Assembly (NCBI GenBank): GCA_020438185.1
Contig: JAGQVC010000031.1
Location: 1-9,803, forward strand
Source: Bacteroidota bacterium
GTDB lineage: Bacteria > Bacteroidota > Bacteroidia > M30B66
Direction of reading: 5' to 3'
DNA: 9,803 nucleotides
The notes beneath the pieces were generated by a model. The model saw only the letters and a program-made list of their open reading frames with translations, was not told the DNA's origin and made no database searches. Both the position numbers and the translations under genes were made by a program. Positions 1 to 4,912 of this stretch are shown one piece after another (positions within the stretch are counted from its first letter, which is position 1; each line of letters begins with the position of its first letter).

Positions 1-94
1 CGATTGAAGGAACACAAATCCAGTGAATTAACTTATTGGTTGAGTTCCTGTGACTTTCGCCGTATTCTTCAAGCCAGGAATGAATTGATTTCAT
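1..94 (-). CDS. DUF962/Mpo1-like membrane protein, N-terminal fragment (runs off left edge)
   Basis: Reading the minus strand from ATG at 94 gives 31 codons before the window ends. The peptide begins MKSIHSWLEEYGESH and continues with an NSTNKLIHWICVP stretch. This matches the conserved opening of the DUF962/Mpo1-like family (short hydrophobic proteins related to yeast Mpo1, a dioxygenase acting on 2-hydroxy fatty acids), in which an H-x-N-P-T-N-K-x-x-H-W/Y-x-C-V-P motif precedes the first membrane helix. His15 and His24 correspond to conserved family histidines thought to bind iron. The usual Pro of NPTNK is Ser here. The membrane segments lie outside the window. No clear promoter is seen; a TAGTTTTA box (minus strand, 108 to 101) is only 6 bases from the ATG and lacks a good -33 partner. 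The family call rests on motif recognition of a short fragment; the biochemical role in bacteria is inferred. Confidence 0.72.
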   Translation of the reverse strand, partial: MKSIHSWLEEYGESHRNSTNKLIHWICVPSI

Positions 95-156
95 ACTCTG
101 TAAAACTAAATGCAAGTTACTAAATCCTCAGCTTTAATTCAGGTTTTATGTCTGAT

Positions 157-188
157 TTTGGTAGTTTGAAATGACATTTTTACTGTTG
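157..188 (+). promoter_or_regulatory. candidate promoter for tRNA-Pro (distal)
   Basis: TTTG at 157-160 is followed after exactly 20 bases by TACTGTTG at 181-188, a 7-of-8 match to the Bacteroidota -7 box TAnnTTTG. A start near 193 would give the tRNA a 5' leader of roughly 55 bases for RNase P to remove. It competes with the nearer box at 230-237, and both could be chance matches in AT-rich DNA. Confidence 0.3.
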
Positions 189-229
189 CTAAAACATGTA
201 CAATCATGGGGATGATTCAAAAAATAAAT

Positions 230-237
230 TAGTTTTG
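230..237 (+). promoter_or_regulatory. candidate -7 box for tRNA-Pro (proximal)
   Basis: TAGTTTTG is a perfect match to the Bacteroidota -7 consensus TAnnTTTG and ends 13 bases before the tRNA, so transcription would begin only a few bases ahead of the mature 5' end. No TTTG or TTG is found at the expected -33 distance (around 206-211), which is the weakness of this call. Confidence 0.35.
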
Positions 238-250
238 CCTCCGCTTTTTT

Positions 251-324
251 CGGGATGTGGCTCAGCCTGGTAGAGTACTCGTCTGGGGGGCGAGGGGTCG
301 CGGGTTCAAATCCCGCCATCCCGA
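251..324 (+). tRNA. tRNA-Pro (anticodon GGG)
   Basis: All four arms fold: acceptor CGGGATG (251-257) pairs with CATCCCG (317-323); the D stem is 260-263 with 273-276; the anticodon stem is 278-282 with 290-294; the T stem GCGGG (300-304) pairs with CCCGC (312-316) around TTCAAAT. The anticodon loop CTGGGGG puts GGG at 285-287, which decodes CCC and CCU, with G at position 37 as expected for a tRNA-Pro (site of m1G37, which guards against +1 frameshifting). The first acceptor base C and discriminator A324 are typical of bacterial tRNA-Pro. CCA is not encoded (the genome reads CGA after the discriminator), so it must be added after transcription. Confidence 0.97.
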
Positions 325-343
325 CGAAAAAGGATTGAATCCG

Positions 344-373
344 TTTGTTATCCCGCGTAGCGGGATAACTTTT
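344..373 (+). promoter_or_regulatory. candidate yebC promoter overlapping the tRNA terminator
   Basis: TTTG at 344-347 lies 18 bases before TAACTTTT at 366-373, a 7-of-8 match to TAnnTTTG. The same 18-base spacing is seen ahead of pruA (ATTG then TAACTTTG). The spacer is the terminator stem-loop itself, and the -7 box uses the end of the stem plus the U-tract. A start near 378-380 would leave a yebC leader of under 10 bases. No other promoter fits between the terminator and yebC. The match is visible; its function is inferred. Confidence 0.4.
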
Positions 374-374
374 T
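347..374 (+). terminator. intrinsic terminator after tRNA-Pro
   Basis: GTTATCCCGC (347-356) and GCGGGATAAC (360-369) form a perfect 10-bp stem with a 3-base GTA loop, followed at once by TTTTT (370-374). This is a strong rho-independent terminator on the + strand; in the minus direction the stem is not followed by a T run. It lies 22 bases after the tRNA and ends only 12 bases before the yebC start codon, so yebC needs either read-through or its own promoter overlapping the hairpin. Confidence 0.88.
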
Positions 375-386
375 AAACAAGCAATT

Positions 387-1094
387 ATGGGAAGAGCATT
401 TGAATTCAGACGTGCCAGAAAAGAAAAGCGCTGGAGCAAAATGGCGAAAGACTTCGTCAAAATGGGAAAGCAGCTTTCACAAGCCGTAAAAAGTGGCGGT
501 CCTGATCCTGAAACAAACCCGATGCTTCGGGTTGTGATTCAAAACTGCAAGGCCATCAATATGCCGAAGGACAATATTGAGTCGGCGATTAAGCGTGCGT
601 CTTCCAAAGATGAAAAAGCGCTTGAAGAACTGGTTTATGAAGGTTACGGTCCACATGGAGTTGCTGTTTTGATTGAGACTGCAACAGATAATCCTACCCG
701 TACGGTTGCGAACGTGCGGATGTACTTTAACCGCTCGGGTGGCGCCTTAGGTAAAACCGGCTCACTGGATTTTCTATTCGACCGTAAAGCTGTATTTACA
801 CTTGAGTCCTCAGGCCTGGATCTGGAAGAGCTTGAACTGGAACTGATTGATTTCGGTTTGGAAGAGATTTTTGAGGAAGAAGGCCGGATTTATATTTACA
901 CTCCATTTACCGATTTTGGAGGAATGCAGCATGAGCTGGAAAAAAGAAAATTGCCCATTGTGAGCTCTGAGCTGGTGCGATTACCAAGTACAACTGTGGA
1001 GCTTACTCCTGAGCAGGAAGAAGAAATCAATTCGCTGGTCGAAAAAATTGAAGACGATGATGATGTTCAGCAAGTCTTCACCAACATGAAGTAA
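387..1094 (+). CDS. yebC: YebC/PmpR/TACO1-family protein
   Basis: This 235-residue protein is a full-length YebC. The N terminus MGRAFEFRRARKEKRWSKMA is the Bacteroidota variant of the more common MAGHSKW opening. It is followed by the helical domain motif SGGPDPETNPMLR (36-48), NMPKDNIESAIKR (58-70), the EGYGPHGVAVLIE strand region (85-97), and DNPTRTVANVR...GGALGKTGS (101-126), all hallmark family positions. A second alpha/beta domain and an acidic C-terminal tail (EDDDDVQQVFTNMK) complete it. YebC proteins were first described as transcriptional regulators (PmpR); more recent work on YebC2 and mitochondrial TACO1 supports a ribosome-associated role helping translation through proline-rich stretches. 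ATG at 387 gives exactly the family N terminus; there is no Shine-Dalgarno, as is usual in this phylum. It lies directly after tRNA-Pro(GGG) and its terminator. Its TAA abuts the stop codon of the convergent gene. Confidence 0.95.
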   Translation: MGRAFEFRRARKEKRWSKMAKDFVKMGKQLSQAVKSGGPDPETNPMLRVVIQNCKAINMPKDNIESAIKRASSKDEKALEELVYEGYGPHGVAVLIETATDNPTRTVANVRMYFNRSGGALGKTGSLDFLFDRKAVFTLESSGLDLEELELELIDFGLEEIFEEEGRIYIYTPFTDFGGMQHELEKRKLPIVSSELVRLPSTTVELTPEQEEEINSLVEKIEDDDDVQQVFTNMK

Positions 1095-1101
1095 TTACTT
1101 C
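1088..1101. repeat. 14-bp perfect palindrome holding two convergent stop codons
   Basis: GAAGTAATTACTTC is its own reverse complement. Its central TAATTA is the TAA of yebC (1092-1094) followed directly by the TAA of the convergent T9SS gene (1095-1097, complement). The two genes therefore have no intergenic bases, and no hairpin with a T run lies between them, so transcripts from both sides probably overlap in the coding ends. The palindrome is short and AT-rich and may be a by-product of the two stop codons. Confidence 0.6.
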
Positions 1102-3296
1102 CTTATTAGTTTAAGTGTTTGCGTTTCACCGTTGGAGAAACGACAGTTAATCAGATATAAGCCTTGTTTGAGTGTTCCAACCGGCAAGGTTGCTGTTTCT
1201 GAATTTGTTTCCAATTGCAAGATTTGTCTGCCTGCAAGGTCAATTAATGTAACATGTTTTGTCAGGCCTTCGGCCGAAAACTCCAGTATGCAAAATTCAT
1301 TTGCCGGGTTGGGAAACAACCTGAAAGTTTGTTTTTGAACCGATTTCGGTATCGAAAGAGCTTCTTCACCCTGATACAGGTTGAGACCACCTCGTTTATT
1401 TCCCTGAATGAGCATGGGAAACTGACCAGTACCAAGATTGCCGAGGGCTACAGCTGTCCGGGAACCGTCGTTAACGAAAGTGTAGTTTGAATCGACCAGC
1501 TGAGTTTCGACAGAAAGAGACGACGGAAAGACATTCCAGCAGAATAGTCTTCCCGATTCTGAGCCGGAAAACATTCGTAAAGTATCATTATAATTGATAA
1601 ATGTAGGCGAACTGTAACCGTAGTTACTAACGCCTTCCTGAATGGTTTCGAGTCCTTCGAAAATGATTGGGGTGGCTTCGAACTGAACGTTGTCGCCAGA
1701 ACTGGTATTGATATAATATTGAAAACGCCCGGGGCGACCGCCTAAAACCAGGTCAGGTTTGCCATCGTTGTTCATATCCTGCAGAGCAGGGACCGGGAAT
1801 GTTGGAACATTTTCAAGTTCGAGTGTGTCCATCAACTGAAAAAGCCCCGTGGCTGGTGCCTGTCTCAAATACAGCAGACCTGAATTATACGTACCAACCA
1901 CCAAATCGGGGAATTCGTCACCATTTAGGTTGCCGGCGGCAGGAGCCAGGTGAAAAAAATTGCCTGCCAGGAGCGAGCCCAAATCGTTATCCACCTGCCT
2001 GAAAACAGGCAATTGGTTGGTGCCGTCGTTTCGCAAGTAACTCAGGGATGCAGTGTAATCACCATCAACCAGCGGGATTCCCGAAGGGGTAAAGCGTCCG
2101 TAAGTTCCGGCAATCAAATCGAGGTCACCATCAGTATCCAGATCAATCAGGCATGGATAGGCAGAAGTGCCAAAATCAATAGCTTCGTGCGTAAGAAATG
2201 GCGTTTCGGTTCCGGTAAAGTCGAAGTTCGGATTGCCGGTTGGAAAGGCTTTGGCAACACGGCCGTAGTTGATACTTTGATTATCGGTATTTGGAGCAAT
2301 AACCAGCATCGGATCCTGATTCGTGTCTGGTTGCAAAATGAAACCCGCAGGAAAGAGGTCGATTTTTAATGCTGAATAATCCGGGTAATTGGAAGGATAT
2401 TCAATAATAATATCGCGCCCGTTTTCAGGTTGATTGACCAGCACCAGTAATTCGGGGTACGAAACGTCTCCAAGAAATAAATCGGGATCATTGTCATGGT
2501 CAAAATCGTGCATGAGCAGCGAGGAGCCGCTGTGTCTGGCTTCGCCAAGCCTTCCGCATGAATCATTAAGATTGACTGAGTTGTCGGTAGAGCTTTCCGT
2601 AAAATGACCCCAGTTAGAATTATCGAGAGCAAATTTAAGGCTGTCGGTAGTTCCGTAAAGTTCAACCGATAAGTTCTTGTGGTATTCCACACAAGTGCCG
2701 AGAATGTAGAATGTAACCACATCCAGATCACCGTCGCCGTCCATATCATGAATCGCGGGTAAATCCACGGGACTCACGTACAGATTGAACGGGCCGTTTC
2801 CATAGTCAGAAAGCAGCAGGTCGGTTACCAATTCAAACTGAGGTAGTTCCCCGGATTGGGCCAGGTTTCGGAAAACTTTTATGCCGTTACCGGCCGAAGT
2901 AAATAAATCAGGCGCACCGTCGCCGTTGTAATCCTGAATAATTATCCAGTTGAAACATGCAGGAAAAAAGGCTTCCCACTCGGGTTTGTAAGCGTACTTA
3001 CTATTGAATGAGTTGTATTCAAAAGTGAGCAATTTATTTCCACTTCTATCGAAAACTATCAGATCCTTAAATCCATCCTGATTGAAATCAGTTTCATAAA
3101 ACTGAGGCGCATTAAAACCTCCGCACCAGGCATTTTGCAGGGTATCGTTGCTGTTAAATGGAATAACAGGAATATTGCCTGTCTTCCTCAATCCGAATGG
3201 AATGTTTTGGGCATAAAGGGAACAAACAGCTGCCGCCGCCGCCAGTGTAATCAGCGAAAACAAAAAGCGAAGGCATCCTTTTGGCCGGAACATCAT
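1095..3296 (-). CDS. secreted FG-GAP/VCBS repeat protein with T9SS C-terminal sorting domain
   Basis: This 733-residue exported protein starts with a basic n-region and a hydrophobic core (about residues 10-26), with signal peptidase I cleavage likely after YAQ (residue 30). It carries seven FG-GAP/VCBS-like repeats with Asp-rich calcium-binding loops of the D-x-D/N-x-D-G-x-x-D type at about residues 70, 122, 184, 264, 385, 456 and 507 (for example DMDGDGDLD and DLDTDGDLD), plus a degenerate eighth around 620 (GNLGTGQFP). These predict a beta-propeller. Residues about 658-733 form a type A T9SS sorting domain: FRLFPNPANEF, VTLIDLAGRQI, then LKQGLYLI and a final TLKLIRK. It is thus expected to cross the outer membrane by the type IX system and end up on the surface or released. 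The ligand is unknown and no enzymatic domain is seen. The start (tandem ATG ATG; the second is at 3293) lies 2 bases after the apt stop codon, implying co-transcription and perhaps coupled translation. Confidence 0.9.
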   Translation of the reverse strand: MMFRPKGCLRFLFSLITLAAAAAVCSLYAQNIPFGLRKTGNIPVIPFNSNDTLQNAWCGGFNAPQFYETDFNQDGFKDLIVFDRSGNKLLTFEYNSFNSKYAYKPEWEAFFPACFNWIIIQDYNGDGAPDLFTSAGNGIKVFRNLAQSGELPQFELVTDLLLSDYGNGPFNLYVSPVDLPAIHDMDGDGDLDVVTFYILGTCVEYHKNLSVELYGTTDSLKFALDNSNWGHFTESSTDNSVNLNDSCGRLGEARHSGSSLLMHDFDHDNDPDLFLGDVSYPELLVLVNQPENGRDIIIEYPSNYPDYSALKIDLFPAGFILQPDTNQDPMLVIAPNTDNQSINYGRVAKAFPTGNPNFDFTGTETPFLTHEAIDFGTSAYPCLIDLDTDGDLDLIAGTYGRFTPSGIPLVDGDYTASLSYLRNDGTNQLPVFRQVDNDLGSLLAGNFFHLAPAAGNLNGDEFPDLVVGTYNSGLLYLRQAPATGLFQLMDTLELENVPTFPVPALQDMNNDGKPDLVLGGRPGRFQYYINTSSGDNVQFEATPIIFEGLETIQEGVSNYGYSSPTFINYNDTLRMFSGSESGRLFCWNVFPSSLSVETQLVDSNYTFVNDGSRTAVALGNLGTGQFPMLIQGNKRGGLNLYQGEEALSIPKSVQKQTFRLFPNPANEFCILEFSAEGLTKHVTLIDLAGRQILQLETNSETATLPVGTLKQGLYLINCRFSNGETQTLKLIRK

Positions 3297-3298
3297 GT

Positions 3299-3829
3299 TT
3301 AGAAAGAAATCAGACTATCGACCCTTGCATTGTACTTACTGAGGGCTTCGTTTCCATTGAGGAAGCCAAGTTCGACCAGAAAACTAAAACCTGAGACAGC
3401 AGCGCCCTGCCGGAGAATCAGTTCGGCGGCGGCGGCGGCAGTTCCGCCCGTTGCCAGTAAATCGTCGTGCACCACAACTTTCCAGTTTGGTTTAATAGAA
3501 TCCACGTGCATTTCAACCGTTGCAGAACCGTATTCAAGATTGTAGCTGTAGCTGATGGTCTGATAGGGAAGCTTGCCTGCTTTGCGAACCGGTATAAACG
3601 GAATTCCAAAATGTTGCGCCAGCAGCATACCGAATAAAAAGCCGCGGCTTTCAACGCCAACGATTGCATCTGGCACATCGGCGCTGTAAGGACCAGCCAG
3701 GGCGATGGTGATTTCGCGGCAAAGCTGCGGATTTTCGAGAATCGGAGTAATGTCTTTAAAAAGAATTCCCGGTTTTGGGAAATCAGGTACGTCACGAATT
3801 GCCGACCTGAGTTTTTCAGTAATATTCAT
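3299..3829 (-). CDS. apt: adenine phosphoribosyltransferase
   Basis: Apt converts adenine and PRPP to AMP and pyrophosphate in cytoplasmic purine salvage. The 176-residue length is typical. The N terminus has the family pattern FPKPGILFKDITPIL (17-31). VGVESRGFLFG (58-68) is the conserved segment near the adenine site, RKAGKLPY (82-89) the flexible-loop region, and VVVHDDLLATGGT (118-130) the PRPP-binding motif with Asp122-Asp123. His121 stands where Val or Ile-Val is more usual; this should not affect catalysis. The motif is followed by AAAAAE, encoded by five GCC codons in a row (3425-3439). Its ATG overlaps the stop codon of the upstream helix-hairpin-helix gene as ATGA (3829-3826), and the T9SS gene follows after 2 bases, so it sits in the middle of a three-gene unit whose other members have no evident link to purine salvage. 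Confidence 0.95.
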   Translation of the reverse strand: MNITEKLRSAIRDVPDFPKPGILFKDITPILENPQLCREITIALAGPYSADVPDAIVGVESRGFLFGMLLAQHFGIPFIPVRKAGKLPYQTISYSYNLEYGSATVEMHVDSIKPNWKVVVHDDLLATGGTAAAAAELILRQGAAVSGFSFLVELGFLNGNEALSKYNARVDSLISF

Positions 3830-4695
3830 TCAAATTTCACGTAATGCCGGAGAATTTCAATTCGTTCGGGCTTGAGTGAATAGATTTTACTGAATTCTCC
3901 GGCCGAATGAAAGTCACCGTGTTGATCGCGGTAATTTACGATTGATTTGGCAACGCCATACCATCCGGCGGGATGTTTCGAAAAATCATCCCATGAAATT
4001 GTATTTATATTGAATTTTTGAATCAGGGCGGTATCAATGCGAACGCTTCGCGTGAAGGCTTGCGCGATACTATCCGGGAAACCCTTCAATGTCAGGATCT
4101 GCTCGATGCAACAAAAGCCTCCCCACTGGTTTCGGGCACGAAGAATCCGTTTTGTCCAATAAGGTCCGATTCCGGGTAATTGAAGTATTTGCAGGGAGTC
4201 GGCAGAGTTTAATTCCAGAATGTGTGGTTTTTTAGTTTCGCGTGTTTCAGCCGAAGGCTTTGAGACTGACTCCTGAAAATTTGTAATTAATATGAGTGTT
4301 TCGATTTGGCGGTAAAGCTCAGCAGGCATGCAAAACAGACTTTTAACATCTGTTTTATTTCTGAACGGTTTCTTTTTCTGAGTTCGAATAATTGCCAGTG
4401 CCTGCTTTTGGGTAAATCCCATTTTTACCCAGTCCTCGGCAAGGAAATTATTCGGGTCAAAGGCTTCTGCCGGTATGTTCCAGCGTTTTAATTTTGGGGT
4501 TTTATAATTCCTGCTTTCAACAGAATCGGCAAAATCGAATGCAGCAATAAATTTAAGTTCTTCAGCCGGAGGCTTAGCAGGCCCGGGAAAAAGCATAGGA
4601 TAAAAATAAGTCCCCAGATTAACCAGAAGGATTAAAACCATGAGCGTAACCATTCCACGACGCTCGGCTGCCGGTATGTTGAACAGGTCTTTCAT
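3826..4695 (-). CDS. membrane-anchored helix-hairpin-helix (ComEA-like) protein
   Basis: Starting at ATG 4695 the protein has 289 residues. One transmembrane segment lies at about 15-35 (GMVTLMVLILLVNLGTYFY), preceded by a positively charged stretch (AAERRG). Three helix-hairpin-helix units follow: about 79-135 (FDPNNF...MGFTQKQALAIIR), about 159-214 (ELNSADS...LPGIGPYWTKRIL...LKGF) and about 229-288 (NINTISWDDF...GVAKSIVNYR). The second carries the canonical LPGIGP hairpin; the others are degenerate. This resembles ComEA, the DNA receptor of natural transformation, but repeated HhH units on one anchor differ from the classic single-domain ComEA, and no comEC or pilus gene is nearby. DNA binding is therefore inferred, the role unknown. 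In-frame TTG (4701) and GTG (4698) starts exist just upstream; ATG 4695 is preferred because MKDLFNIPAAERRG is a plausible N terminus and the alternatives lie in a possible stem-loop. Its stop overlaps apt by ATGA. Confidence 0.82.
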   Translation of the reverse strand: MKDLFNIPAAERRGMVTLMVLILLVNLGTYFYPMLFPGPAKPPAEELKFIAAFDFADSVESRNYKTPKLKRWNIPAEAFDPNNFLAEDWVKMGFTQKQALAIIRTQKKKPFRNKTDVKSLFCMPAELYRQIETLILITNFQESVSKPSAETRETKKPHILELNSADSLQILQLPGIGPYWTKRILRARNQWGGFCCIEQILTLKGFPDSIAQAFTRSVRIDTALIQKFNINTISWDDFSKHPAGWYGVAKSIVNYRDQHGDFHSAGEFSKIYSLKPERIEILRHYVKFE

Positions 4696-4697
4696 CA

Positions 4698-4724
4698 CCA
4701 AAGCAGCAAATGACGGTGCTTTGG
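4698..4724 (-). promoter_or_regulatory. 8-bp inverted repeat abutting the HhH gene start
   Basis: On the minus strand CCAAAGCA (4724-4717), an 11-base loop and TGCTTTGG (4705-4698) form a perfect 8-bp stem ending two bases before ATG 4695. In RNA it would cover the region a ribosome needs; in DNA it could be an operator dyad. It is not followed by a T run, so it is not a terminator. No promoter-like TAnnTTTG box was found in this gap. Function is inferred. Confidence 0.4.
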
Positions 4725-4742
4725 CCGGGAATAGTCGTTAAT

Positions 4743-4759
4743 TAAACGTGTATAAACGT
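4743..4759. repeat. pair of 7-bp direct repeats one helical turn apart
   Basis: TAAACGT occurs at 4743-4749 and again at 4753-4759, exactly 10 bp apart, in the gap between the small-subunit gene and the HhH gene. Such phasing suits a dimeric regulator binding one DNA face, but two short AT-rich repeats can arise by chance. No intrinsic terminator for the transporter unit is visible here. Confidence 0.25.
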
Positions 4760-4765
4760 TTGTTT

Positions 4766-4909
4766 TTACCTCGGAACATCATCGTTCTCATCATAAGAAT
4801 CCGGTTCAGGTCGTGGAGGAGTTCTTAAAACCTTAAAAAACAGGGCAGAAGCCGTGGTTATAACCACAACCATGGTACAAACCATTAAAATTAATGCGGA
4901 TGAGTTCAT
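4766..4909 (-). CDS. MetS-like small subunit of NSS-family transporter (47 aa)
   Basis: This ORF of 47 codons plus stop has its ATG at 4909, 3 bases after the TAA of the sodium symporter gene. The peptide opens MNSSALILMVCTMVVVITTA, a single membrane helix (about residues 5-25), followed by a short cytoplasmic tail FFKVLRTPPRPEPDSYDEND rich in Pro and acidic residues. This is the layout of the MetS-type small subunits found next to NSS transporters; in the Corynebacterium MetPS methionine/alanine importer the small subunit is needed for transport. Helix, tail and position directly after the transporter all agree. It is short enough to be missed by gene callers. The family assignment is from pattern and context; the substrate is not determined. 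Confidence 0.75.
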   Translation of the reverse strand: MNSSALILMVCTMVVVITTASALFFKVLRTPPRPEPDSYDENDDVPR

Positions 4910-4912
4910 GAT

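Noticed and set aside
1..123. Plus-strand frame open for 40 codons from the window edge to TAA at 121
   Set aside because: It could be the tail of an upstream gene, but the peptide has no recognisable character and it lies opposite the DUF962/Mpo1-like start, which does match a known family.
146..460. 104-codon minus-strand ORF containing GFEPATPRPPDEYSTRLSHI
   Set aside because: This is the well-known spurious protein read antisense through a tRNA-Pro gene, and its other end lies antisense inside yebC. The tRNA fold is unambiguous.
1950..2749. ORFs within the T9SS gene in other frames (1950-2369 plus, 2366-2749 minus)
   Set aside because: They lie fully inside a gene with strong FG-GAP repeat and T9SS evidence, and their translations show no family pattern.
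3215..3235. Possible lipoprotein signal (AAVC) in the T9SS protein leader
   Set aside because: Val before the Cys does not fit the lipobox, and a YAQ signal peptidase I site follows, as expected for T9SS cargo.
3425..3439. Five tandem GGC units (GCC Ala codons) in apt, considered as a phase-variable slippage site
   Set aside because: A trinucleotide repeat cannot cause a frameshift by whole-unit slippage, and an Ala-rich helix after the PRPP motif is normal for Apt.
3330..3795. ORFs overlapping apt in other frames
   Set aside because: Low-complexity Pro/Ala runs come from the GGC repeat read out of frame; apt has all its catalytic motifs.
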